DNA of 64,000 nt from the NCBI GenBank assembly GCA_013398015.1, contig VZRR01006730.1, forward strand, positions 1,475,894-1,539,893, given 5' to 3'. The stretch is from Oreocharis arfaki (lineage: Eukaryota; Chordata; Aves; Passeriformes; Paramythiidae). This document shows, in pieces, positions 33,667 to 46,200 of the stretch. A model generated the notes under the pieces. It did not search any database, was not told the DNA's origin, and saw only the letters and a list, made by a program, of their open reading frames with translations. The position numbers and the translations under genes are program-made. Every line of letters starts with the position of its first letter. Positions within the stretch are counted from its first letter, which is position 1.

Positions 33667-36530
33667 CTGTGTACATAAAAATTCCAGTTGTCGTAGGCAA
33701 AGCTAGAACTATCTCACTGCTGACAAATACACTAAACTGTCTTGTGGAATCACCCACTTTCTAAAATAAGCTTCCCCTCTGTGACTGTGTGTTTATGTGT
33801 GTTAGCCCTTGAAAATTTCTTTTTGGGACCAATGGGCATTTCTAATGCATTCCCCCATGGCCCATTGATTCTCAGGAGCGTATTTAAAGACCTTACTAAA
33901 TTTCTCTTTCGGGTATGCCCCAGAGACTATTCTCAAGTGCTCCCAGCTTCTCAAATACTCTAAGTAATCTGAGCTCGTTCTCTGTGCCTCAGCGATGATT
34001 AATTCCATACAATTTTTAAGTCTGACCTACATTTTGGCTTCAACCTTCCAACCTTCATTTTTTAGGCATAGAACATTTTTTCTTTAAATGGGACAAAATG
34101 TGATTTTATTTATTATCTTTTCACTCAAATACCTGTAACTTTTGCTTAGTTAGAAAAAAAAAAATCTTAAGTACCTATGAAATCAGTGTTTCAGACAGAG
34201 TTATTCAAACAGTTTGGCCAGTTGAACCTGTCAAGAAAGATGTTTGTATTTGGGAGCCATGATTTTCCTGCACTGTCGTTAGTAAATGAGTGAATGAGTC
34301 AGAATCATATGGGACAGTCCCATAGTCATCCCCTGGGACTTGGCAAGGGTCTGGAACATACGACTGATCACAGGAAATTCAAAAGACTCTCCATGGTACA
34401 TGCCAAGAGTGAGATTTGATTAGCTTTAAAGCAGTGGTTTAGATAAACTTTTTAGTCCACATTGGGCTGGTTTTAGATTACTCTTTCTTGGGCTATCCTT
34501 TATTAGAACTAAATTAGCCTGTCCTAATAATACTCTTTTCTAGTAGGATCCAAGGTTGATAAGTCAGTTGTAACGGGAAATATCATTAGAAGAAAAAAAA
34601 ATACTAAATTGTCTTTTCTTACACAAATTCCAATTATTTCCTTTCTGTATTTTATTTTATGTTTTTTACAAAAAATGTTACTAGACATGATGGAGCTTAC
34701 ATTTAATTCCATCATTAGTGATGTATAAGATTCGCTATCACTCACATTTCCAGACACTTTTACTGTGGAAAATGGAAGATAATTGGTACTTCAGGCAGGC
34801 CACAAATCTTTCCTGGCAGCTGTGTACCACTCACAGTACAGTGACTGCAAAAATTAGTTAATTCAAGAGGAATATTATATTACTTGAGCCCTGGCATAAA
34901 TCTCTCCAAATTCTGCAGGCATTACTGCCATCAAGTTAAAAGATAGATTTCCATCAGCCTCCTTGGTTATCTGTGTTCCTCCTGATTTAGATGACACTTT
35001 TCTAAAACTGATGTATATTGTCTTTTAAGTTCTCCAGAGGAGACTTTAAATGGCAGGAGTTAGGAATATTGGGCTAGTCTGTTGCTTTTATTTACTGATC
35101 TTCTGAGGGTTGTAAATTCCGAACTGCTGGTGTTTTCGACTTCATTACCTTTGCAAATGAAAACTAATGAGAGTGCAGTGTTTATGTATTGATAAGGATT
35201 TGTCTTTTTGTACATTTGTGATGCTTTTCTATTTTAGTGTTAAGGAAACGAGGTTAGAAATTTCTCTAACAAACCTAAATTTTTTTTTTATGTTCACCCA
35301 AGGAGTGTTCATCTAGATTTGATATGACTGTCCATGAAACCTTGTTTTTATAAACAGTTACCAAATTTTGTGCTTCAAGCATCATTAATTTCCATTTTTT
35401 TTTTGACAAACCCAAGCTTCAAGAAGTTAATACAAGATGCACCAGCATTTTTAGACCAATTAAAATCTCCTTAATGTGGAGCATTGCCTGTGCAAAACCT
35501 CAAATAAGGGGGTTTCAGAAAAAAAGTAAATCTAATGTTGCAGCATACCTGCATGTGGAACTTTGGCTCTGCCTCAGTCTCTCAGATCTCTGCCACTTCT
35601 TATGGACCCGGAGTTAACCTCAAGGTGATGCTTGCATATGGAATAATTGTAGTCAAATGTGCATTTTTGGTCTACAATTCCAAGCACAGGCAAAAAGGTA
35701 CAGCCTATTTTGAGGCTTAAGTCTAAACTGAGTTAACAGCGCCAATAGAACAACTGCATGAGGGAGGAAGGTTCTCTGGTGCTCTGAGAAAGCTCATCTT
35801 ATTTGCTAACTGAACTGGATTGCTACTAACTAAAAGGGCAACAAAACTGTCAGTCAAACGGTGCCACTGTTGTGATGGGGACAGCCATCGATAATTTTTT
35901 CCAAGTTTTTTTCATTTAAAGAAATTAACACCAGAGATTGTGATAGTCAAGTGAGGTAATTATTGATCTCCTTGTTTGGTTGGTTGGTTTGGATGGGTTT
36001 TTTGTGATATAACACGGTACTCCATCATAGTCTTGCTATTCTATTACACAGAAGAAAACTAGTTTCATTGTCAAATCTATGGAATTATGGCTTTGTTGTG
36101 AATTTTGGCAGAATGCTGAGAAAATGTGTTTTCAAGAAAAGTAACTATTCTGCACTGCAAAACTGTTGTTACAATAAAACATCACAGCTGGCAAAATTCA
36201 AAATTTACGCTCTTCACAAAGTCACAAAAGTTCTTCTACTGAGCTGGAACTGAGAGCAAGAGAATTGAGAGCAAGCTGAAGACAGGAGATGACTCTCAAA
36301 TACTATTTCAAAGTGAGAAATTAACAAGGCTTCTGATGTTGGACTGAAAGAGATTCTCATCAAGACCTGTTCCTGGCTAGCACAGGAAATATAATCACAC
36401 TCATTCCCATGAAAATGCCCATCTTGGAAGATGCAATTATGAACATGAAAAGTAGAATTAAGAATTTTGGCTTCCTCTGGTTGAACTTGTATTCAAAGCA
36501 AATGTGTAGGAAGATTTATAGCAGAAATCT
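33662..36530. other. unique AT-rich sequence
   Basis: No recognised gene or element. It includes an A-run at 34155-34165, T-runs at 35281-35290 and 35395-35404, and a 17-bp palindrome at 34308-34324 (TATGGGAC-A-GTCCCATA). Confidence 0.5.
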
Positions 36531-36597
36531 CTTTTTTTTCTTTTTTTTTTTTTTATTTTTTTTTTTTTTTCTTTTTTTTTGTTTTCTTTTTTTTTTC
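36531..36597. repeat. poly-T tract
   Basis: Sixty-seven bases of T with scattered C, A and G. It could be the A-tail of a retrocopy on the - strand, but the 300 bases on its right show no recognisable gene and no AATAAA just before the tail, so I call it simple sequence only. Confidence 0.9.
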
Positions 36598-39500
36598 CCA
36601 GTAAATAACAGTGCAGGAGCCTTGGGTTTGAAACTCAGTAGAAAGAGCCTCTTGCACAAAGCCATTTGAATGGGTTGTTGCAAAGAGATGCAATGCAAGC
36701 ACATTGATACAACGTAGGCAATGAATGAAGTGGATGTTTTTAAACTCAGCTCTCTGGTGATCACTGATGAAGAAAAGTTTCTTCAAAAAAGAGGAGTGTA
36801 GGTATAACCACCATCGCACATAAACCTGCAAACCCATGGAGAATAACTGAAAAAATATTTGAGCATGTTATTCTTGAAAAAAAAAATTAATGGGCAGTCT
36901 GAGAATAATTTTGGTAACACTTGTTTTAGAAATGCCTGATTTTTCCATTAGTTTTCCATTAATTCTGGTAAAATATGTCTTTATGAGGCTGTATTATTGC
37001 ACTGCACAAAGTACTACATGCTTAACAAAGATGTGTAAATGATGTGTATGAAAGAATACAAAAAGAAGTTGAAGACATTTATGAATATGCAGATTATTAA
37101 AGGTGGTGAGTCATTCTGGTCATTTTAGGGAGCTAACAGGCACAGCTCAGATAAGAAATTGCAAGACCCTTAGCTAACAGGCACAGAAAAGCTGAAGACA
37201 GAAATCAGCCCAGTAAATTGTGCTTCTTGTGACAAATGCCACCAGCTAAGAGATGCCTTGTACTTAAAAAAGTGAAGCAAATGCATTAAGAGCTTATAGT
37301 AAGTTGTGACAAGTTATGCTCACAGCATGGACAAAGAATGACAGCGGTATTGCTGCAGATAAGGAAACTCAGGGGAATTATGGACAGTTTCGGACAAAAT
37401 AGGAGATCAGTATTCAAGTCACCATGATCCCAGAAAATATTAGTACAGTAGAAGAAACACTAATAGTGCCAGATATGTGGGAAAAACTGAATATTTTGCT
37501 TCCATTTGGGCTTACTACAGTTGGCCTCACTGAGGAAGCATTTGAAACAAATGCGTGGGTAATTAACAAATGTTTGAAGTTGTAGCTCCTAAGACTGCGT
37601 AGAATAAAATGTATAATGCATTAAAATATGCAACTGTTTGAAAAACTGGAAACTCGAGCAAAAAAAAGAAATATCAGAAATGTGTTCCAGAGTATAGGGA
37701 AGCTTCCTAAGAGAACAGAATAGAAGAGGAGAAGCCTATTTCCAAAATCCTTGAAAAATTCTAGACTCTCAAAAAAAAAAAGAAAAAAGGAGAAGTGAGG
37801 CCACTTCCCTCAAAATCACAGAACAAGAAAAGAGAACCAATATAGATGGCATTACATATCAGTCACTACAGACAAAAGAATTAATAATAATATGAATTAT
37901 TTCAACCAATTAAACAAGAAAATTCTTAAATGACTTCCTATAGCAAAAGTGTCCCTATATGCTGACAAATAGTAAGGCTGTTAATCATAGAAAGATCAAC
38001 TAGGAAGCCCTTCAATTCATATAGTCTGTCGATGCAGGGACAAGTGAATTCTTGTCTGGCAGGGTTGTTGTGTGTCAGGTTCAATTTTTACTAATGGACT
38101 AATCTTTGAGAGGTGGTTCTGTCCTGTTAATTCCACCACTACAAACGACTTGCAGATCTCCAGCTGAAATTCTAGATGCTTAATCCCACTTTCGTCATTG
38201 TGCACTATGCAAATGCTCATTCTTGAAGTCTGCAGAAGTAATTCCCACTCCTTTCTATAACTCGCTTAGATGCTGTTAGTACTGAACACAAATCCTGCAA
38301 GAAATAGCAGTCTCTGTGCTACTTTAGAGCAACACCGTGTTTTAGTTTCCTCAGGGCACCAGAGGAGCGGTTGATTGCAATTGCATTGGCAGATGCCTTT
38401 CCTACTCTGCTTTGAGGCTTTTCTTGTTTTGTGGCTGTGGCTCAGTGAAGTGAGAGGAACGCCTTCTCCAATACGCACAGTTTTCCAGTGGCTCAGATAA
38501 AGCCAATGAGCAAACATGCACTTCAGGGTAAATAGTGTCTTTACAAATGTATGTCAGCTTTTGTTCTCTTTCATGTGCAGAAACCAAAGATGGAGTGACA
38601 GATTGGCTAGACATTCAAAATGTGCTGATTTTCTCTGCAACCTGAAGCAGCGGAGCTGGGCAGGAAGAAGGCTGCAATCAGTTGCAACAGGAACACTACA
38701 GAGCTAGTGCACAGAATGTTTGATCATACACCCTTCTTTCATGTAGTGCAACGTAGAATATACTGAACTTTGCAAGCTGTTTTCTTTCCTTAGGGTCAAA
38801 AAGTCTTTTACATTCATTAAGTGCTTCAACAAACTGAAATGCAGCTTTCTCTGGAGTAGGACATGAAAGCTAAATAGGGTGACTAGCAGAGAAAACTGCT
38901 GTACCCAGATGAAGCTGAAGAGTCCTTCAGGACTTAAAAACTTCTTTAGAGTGTTGTGTTCATTTGTACATAAGAAAACTTATTTTAACAAAGACACATT
39001 TTGGTGTCAAAAAACCCTGTCAATCTAGGGCAAAAATAAATTATTAGGGTGTTTCTAAAACATCACTATATTCTGCTAAGGAGTTCTACATGTGTAGCTG
39101 GCAGGTTAGTTCCCTAACCCCTTTATAATCAAGGTTAGTAGAGGCACAGTTCATTAACCTGCATAAACTATTAAGGAGCAGCAGCAAAGAAAGAGCCCCA
39201 AGGCTGATTGTCCTTCCATTGTTACAGCTTTCCTGCTAAAACTAAAGTGAGAAAGATCAAAATGCTATTAAAGCCCTAACCACATTAGAAAGTTGAACCC
39301 TTTACTTTGAATTTTTCCATTAACTTTGTTATTCAGCCAATATAGTTCGTATCAAATTAACCTTGGAGACAATACTTATTCTCTCTCTGAAGACTAGACA
39401 ATATTGCGCTATCCAGATTTCCAGTTTCCTGTCTCTTTGTATTTCACTTCCCTCCTGTAGTGGCCAGTAGTAAAGGGCAAGAGATTCTAGGGTGGGCCTG

Positions 39501-40067
39501 AGGAAGGTTCAGGAAATATAGTGGGAATAACATGGGTTCCCACTATATGGGTCTGTGCTCTTATGCTCACAGAGCAGGAGTAATCAGGTAGTAACAGCCT
39601 TCAAGTTCAACTCTTCTATGGAACATTTCAGTAGTTGCTGTGAAGTGTGGTGAAATACCTTCTTGGTTTTGGGGAACTAGGTTATGCTTGAAATTTATGT
39701 TTACACTGATTGATCCTCTGTGTGCTCTGATGAGAAAGACTCCCACCCCTTGGTATTCTGAAGTATGTTATTTGTTGAGTTTTCACTTTGGCTCTTTGCC
39801 CCATATAGGCAGGTTATAAAATAGTCATTACAGGTGTTTACACCTGAGATTGTAGAGAGCTACAGAGTGCCATAATTTGGGGCCAGAAAAATTTCACTTC
39901 TGTGAGCAGGCTGGAACTGTGATCTCCTATTTTGTTTAAGCAATGAAAAAAAGTGGATTAAACCAAATATGATATTAATACTGTATACATGCTGCCTAAT
40001 TTCTTTGTCAATGTTTCAATTCAAAACCAATCTACTTTCCAACCACCCCACCCTTTAAAATGTTTTG
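36598..40067. other. unique intergenic or intronic sequence
   Basis: About 3.5 kb without a recognised gene. It contains a 15-base direct repeat (AGCTAACAGGCACAG at 37131 and 37172, 41 bases apart), an A-rich patch near 37768-37790, a possible acceptor ending TTTCATGTGCAG before 38581, and inverted repeats at 39516-39548 and 39831-39846. Confidence 0.45.
39516..39548. repeat. perfect 12-bp inverted repeat, 9-nt loop
   Basis: ATATAGTGGGAA at 39516-39527 is the reverse complement of TTCCCACTATAT at 39537-39548. The loop is TAACATGGG. Confidence 0.9.
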
Positions 40068-40291
40068 TAGAGTCACGGAACATGCTGAGTTGGAAGGGAC
40101 ACATCAGGATCATGGAGTCCAACTCCTGGCCCTGTACAGGACATCACAAAAATCGCACAGTCTGTCTGAGAGTATTGTCCAAACACCTCTTGAGCTCTGT
40201 CAGGCTGGTGCTGTGACCACTTTCCTGGAGAGCCCGTTCCAGTGCCCAACCACCCTCTGGGTGAACTACTTTGTCCTGATCCCCAGCTTGT
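40068..40291 (-). mobile_element. CR1 LINE fragment, 3' end, antisense, diverged
   Basis: On + it runs from TAGAGTCACGGAACATGCTG (a mutated CR1 tail in reverse) through GAGTTGGAAGGGACACATCA, GAGTCCAACTCCTGGCCC, CTTGAGCTCTGTCAGGCTGG and CCGTTCCAGTGCCCAACC to TGATCCCCAGCTTG. About 224 bp remain. It differs from the copy at 5573 in the central part, consistent with another CR1 subfamily. Confidence 0.9.
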
Positions 40292-43200
40292 TTGGCATCA
40301 CGAGAACAGAAGTTTTAAAGGGAATATTTGTATATCATTATGTAGTTGGGGTTTTTGAGATTGGGTTGGTTTTTCTTTAAAGCAAGTTCTTTTAACATTT
40401 CAAGCAAAGATTTTTTTATCAAACAAAAAAATAAACCTTTGCTAAAGACCTAGTAGCACTTTTTTCTTCCCTGAAAAAAAGTCTTAAAGTTTAAAAAACA
40501 CTTCAAAATTTACTTGAAATATTTATATTATGATGCAGAAGAGAGTTTGACTATTTTTCACTGTATGAATTTAGCTTAATACATGACCAAATTAGCAATA
40601 ATCTGTTGTAGCATTGAAGTTGAAAAAAATTGAGGAAATCCTTAGTAGCATTATAAAAGCAAATTCTTCTTGCTTATGCTATCTAGTAATCAGAATATCA
40701 GAGGAATAAAAATGGGAAAATTATTTTTTAAATTACTCATATTGTTCAATGTATCAGCCCATACTTTCTTAAATAATCCTAGTAGTTACCTGATGTCTTT
40801 TCTCTGGAGAGATTACTTCACATCCAGAAGCTTTCATTGTCAGGAAGTATTCTTTGGATACTTTAATCTCAGTTTTTCTCTACCTAATGAAGTCATTTTT
40901 GCAAACACTTCTAATCTGGAGAAAAGCAACTAAAACTAGCAGCTTGATTCCATAATTTGCTAATTGGACTAACCTTTAAGGAGACTGCCTGTTCGTTTTC
41001 AGTTCCGTCCGCCATTTGTGTCTTTACTTGTGCCGATGTAATTCAGTACTCAGTAGTAAATTTTGAAAAATACATGAATTTTACTGAGACTGAAACAATG
41101 GTTTATCATATTTTCCTCTTAGCATGTATTACTGAGTCATTGTGGTGCAACCAATCATATTTGCCTTCCAAAGTTCTGTTCGCACTACAGAAGCAGCACG
41201 TGGCTGAAATGGCTTAATTAGACAAAGATATTCAAAGTAAAGCTTACAAAGGGCCTAACTGTGCTCTCTTGGGAGGAAAAGGAAAAGGAGGAATTGGAAA
41301 CTGGTAGCTCCAATGCTGTTATTTGGCATATTTTATTTTGTTTCTGCAGCTCTACCACACTCTGCCTAGCTTCTGAGGTTTTGTTTCAGTCATTGCTGAG
41401 ATGAATGCAACACGTTTTTTAGCATTTGGTATAAAGAACACAATTCCGGCAGTGCCTCGCATAAATGTTTGCACAGATCTCGAAATGCCTGATAGACCAA
41501 CTGGGAATCTGGCATAAAAAAAGCATATTTTTAATTGGCAGCAGATGAAGTTAACTCTGTGCCATGTCTACAGAGCCACATCAGAGCCCTGTACAACGAA
41601 GTATGAGTGTTTCTAGAAGCTGCAGTCAGTTGAAAGCACTGTTGTGGTATTTTACTATGTATTTTTCCAAACCAAAGAAAGGAACATGTCATATGCTGCA
41701 CAGCGAGTTTTGGTGATGTGTTTAAAACCAGAAATGAAGGTGATGTTTACCACTTTCTAATGCTTTACGTAAAAGAAGATTTCTGATCAGTACTTCTCAA
41801 CTGTTCTGCAGGCATATGCTCCAATTCCTGTTACAATACGTGACAAACTTACGTACTAGGTAGAAGTTTGTGAAGTCAAAAAAATCTTGCTTACTGTGCT
41901 TTGGACTTTGGAGATTATGTGGTCCCAGTGACTCAAGAACCCTGATTTCCTCTTACTGTCTTTATGGTGCTACCAATATTTCTGGTATTTTGAGAAACCT
42001 AAACTGAATTGTCTAAGCCTGAGATGTACTAGATGTAAAGCAATTTAATTTTGAGTTGATGATCTTAATAAGCCTTGAATCCTGCAGTACTGCAGAACTT
42101 GTATCTGTGATTTTGGCTCTTCACTCCTTACCACATGAAAGCAGTTCTTGAGAATCTCTGAAGACAAGAAATTTGTGTTGATTTGGGGTGACTAGATTTT
42201 CTCTCTTGAGTGATGCATTCCCTCTGAGGGTCATTTGGCATGAATATGCTTTTCTCCTTCTTATGAAATACACTTCCAGACCACTTTCTATCTCCACATG
42301 TTGACAGACTCTGAATAGAGCTGAGAGAATGTTGACCAATGAATTGAAGAGAAGAATAGGAAGGGGGAAGTCTCTGTTGCATCTCATGGCCATTTTTTTA
42401 TTTTCCGTTTTGTTAAGCTGCAGGGTATCTCCATGGAGACAAAATTTTGATTTTTGCCAGTGTCTTGCATAGTTATTTTTTCATTAAATCTGCAATAAAT
42501 ATATGTAATTAGCAAAGAGTTGTGGTCTAATACGCATGTACATGATGTATGTCAGTCATCATAAGAGCTTATGTCAAATAAAACAAAACAGGAATAGAAT
42601 TTACATTTCAAAATGAGGAGTAATTTTGTCTATCTAATTGTAGGCAATGGTGACCCCATGCAGAGAAGAATAGTATCTGATTACATTCGTAAATGACAGA
42701 TATAATGTTAGGGTATTAATTTCTTGTCAGATTTTCTTTACTCAGGAAGGTGAATGATATTGCAAGAATATTTAGGTTAGAAATGCTTATGGCTATCCAT
42801 CCAACATTTCAGGTATTCTTCAAATGCCCTAAAGAATCTGATTTACTGTGAATTAGAAGGCGGCATTCTTCTAGAGCTCAACAATCCCATGCAATATTTG
42901 TAACTGTCATCCATTTTTCTATACCAATGCTTTTTGTCATTTGTCCTGATAAATTTCCCCGGTGTTTACAGAGAATTCTCATAAATGTTTAGAATGGTCT
43001 TATGTATGTTGACTATTTCCAGAGCCGTTGGTTACTATCTTGCACACCAATGACTTACAAAATAATAAATAAATAAATAAAGCCTTAAAGGGCCTTTATT
43101 TGAGTAATTATTGTTCTGAAACTTGGAAATGGACACCAAATGTGAAGGTTGTAAATGTCATTCTGAAGAAACCTAAGCATTTGGGATTCTGGATTGAGTG

Positions 43201-46200
43201 GAAAAGCATAGAATGCCTTCAGGCATCCTTTGACTATAGCAGTATTCTGTCCCTATGTGTTGGGAGCAAGCAACAGGTGCGATGTGCCAAACTGGTTGAA
43301 CTTGTCTGGATAAAACCTTATAGCTTCTGCAATTAAATACAGTGGCAAAGCAAATGGTCTTTGATTCTGTATACTGGTGACTGCTGGTGACTTCTAGTGG
43401 CTTGTGAACAACTGGTGTCAGTAATTAATAATGGACAGCAAGCAGCAATTAATCTCTGGTGGCAATCAAGGATGACTTATCCATTACTTTTTGCTGAACT
43501 GTGGTCCGTAATTGCTTGAAACTGATTCACAAATGATCAGTTTTTGGAAACGTTCTGGAGGTGTGTTTCAGTGATAGGTGGTTGCTGCCATAGGCTCATC
43601 CACTGCCAGTGAGTGTCACTGTACCTGTGCAAAATACTGGCTAATAAGCCTGAGTAGAGAGATGGGTAGAAGATCAAAGGTCAAAAGGGCAGAAAAGTAG
43701 TCACAGCACAGGAGGCCTCTGACAGGATTCTTGATGATTATATTAGGAGAAGGAGTCAGGAGGGATGGGGAGGCATTAACTGCCAGGGAGTGGAAGGGTA
43801 TCATCTTCCTCTAAAGCAAAACAAAAAACCCGATAAAAATCATTCCGCCTCAACAACCTCTTTACTCTTGGCAGTAAAAGCAGGGAGTACCCTCTTGCCA
43901 AAGACCAGTTTCTGCCTCTTTCCTTTGCCCTTTTCATGTGCTCATCTCAGGGTGACAAGCTTCAAATTTTCCTCCCTAGGTTCTTCCTACTATTAGTACA
44001 GCTTGGAGCTTGCTTTGATCAGGCACAGGTGCAGCCTCATTGTTAAAGGTTTGTGCATGCATATTATCAGGTCCCCTAATATAAACCAAATACTGCAGCC
44101 GTGAGGTAGGAAGGGGGTGAAATCTAGCACTGGTGTGACATCAAATGAAAACTCACCATGAGAGCCTTATTGGAGTTTGCAGGTGCCAGGCCATGGGGAT
44201 AGCAGGATGAGAATGGCAGGGAACACTGCCAAAGCATCTCTGGGAAAACACTGCCACAGCAGCTGAGGTGAAAGGCTTCAAAGCTGTAAGCGAGAGGCAA
44301 GCTGCAGAACTGCAGACAAATGACCTTTACCATTTTAAAAGCCGAGATATCTAAGGCACTGTAAAAAAAAGGTAACTTTTATGTTTTAAGACTATCTCTT
44401 CATTCTGACTACTTACTACCTCTGCCTGAGCAGCCAAAATATGCTTCATTGACCACCATTTGAGGGCAAGGCACCATTCCAATCACTCTTTCTGTCCTTA
44501 TTCTTATTACCAAGTGCATATCCCATAGTTCTCTGAGATTTTTTGAGTACTTTTTTTTTCTCTCAGTTGTTTTGAACTTGCTTTTCAGTAGGGAAAATAT
44601 TCAGAAAGACATTGAATATCTATCGGAATTTCAAGGGTGTTTTGCATGCTCCTTTGTTCCAGAGCAGGTCGATAACAGCTAAAGTTAAAAATAAACTCAA
44701 CAAAGACCCACTTTCTAATCCTTGTGCATATCTGACTAGCCATCTAGAGATTAAAGTACTTTCAAACTTGAAAATTGGAATGGCTGGGGCTGAAATCCAG
44801 GAATAGCTGGAAATAAGATCAGCAGACAAGATATACATTAAGTCACTTCTTAAATTAAACATGATATATGAAAGTGTTCAATTCAAAATAGAATTTAGAT
44901 AGGATTTAGACATCTAAGTTCAAGATCCTGAATCCACCGATCATATCCAACAGCTTAAATGGCTGAGAACTTGTTGATTTCCAAGTTTTCAACCACTAAA
45001 GTTTTTTTTTTCAAATAATTTCTATTTAAAAAACAACGACAACAAAGGCAGTGGCTCAGAGATAATATTTTCAATTTGCAATTGAGAACATGTCCTGATG
45101 AGTTTCCTTTTGAGCGGAGGGAGCCACTCACAGAGGGGCATTACTTTCACACTTCTTAATAGAACATGTGCTGAAACCTACACAAACAGCAGCAGAATCA
45201 GAAGCTGAACACTGCTCTTTTAAGGATTCGGTCACCAAAACAAGACAAAGATTTGGTCATTCACAGGCCATAACCTGTTGCCCAAAGACTTAGAAGGACA
45301 GAATGGGGCTATCTGGCTTCTATAGACATCTTGCTTCTCAAGGAATACATTAGTGTTCAGATCACTAAAATGTAGACAGTAATTTTGTCATCATTCTGTG
45401 GTCTGGGGAGAAATAATCACTAGTGACAGGCTGTTTGCAATTTATGAATTCAGAACTTTTGAAATACAGTTTCAAGCACCACACTTTGCAACCAGCACAT
45501 ACAACAGAATGTAGCTATGTCCCAAAGCTGTATTTGTATGTAAATATTCATGGTTCTCAGCTTGAAGAAACAAGAGAACTTCTTTTCAGGGTCTGAAAAA
45601 TTCTGAATTGCCACACAGTCATATCTATCAAAATGATTGTGCTACTTGTTTGATAAAAGAAGGTTGTCCTTTGAAGAGTTCAGGAATAACAAAGAGGATT
45701 TGTTTTGAGGATATAATCATCTGAATTTCTTACTTGGAAAAATTTTCCAGACTTACAGGAGGAAATCAGATGTGGACAGGAATTGTGTTAAAAATATTTC
45801 TGTAAAACTGTTAGTCTATCTACAGTTGATGTCAAGCCAGGTGTGGGAGCTGGGAGGTTTCCGGGCTGGTTACACTTCAAAGCAAAAATAGACAGTAACT
45901 TAGGAATAATTTAATAATCTTTGTTTTAGTAAGGACCTTATTTTCAGATGTAGAATACAGTTTATTTCAACCTTCCTTATCATTGCCAAGTGTCTCATCT
46001 CATTTTGTCATTTTCATTCTACCAAACATTTTCACACTGTGCCTGCACCTTTTGCCAAATCTGGATTGCATATGGAAAAAACTGGCTAGGAGAGCTTATG
46101 GAAGGAAAACATGAGTAGGAAACTAAGTTCCGAAGAGTAAGGATATAAATTCATTGATAGGAATCCTAACAGGAAATTGGTCTTTTTGTGGATCAAAGTA

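Noticed and set aside
33191..33764. Open frames through the second N gap
   Set aside because: They are artefacts of N bases and poly-A.
36531..36840. Processed pseudogene with an A-tail on the - strand
   Set aside because: No recognisable gene text precedes the tail and no AATAAA lies just before it. Simple sequence is the simpler reading.
38581..38707. Candidate exon after TTTCATGTGCAG
   Set aside because: The acceptor is good, but the 41-codon frame after it has no recognisable character, no polyadenylation signal follows closely, and no donor is convincing.
40957..41217. 86-codon frame with a TTTTCAG acceptor inside it
   Set aside because: Composition is ordinary for AT-rich chance frames and no domain is visible.
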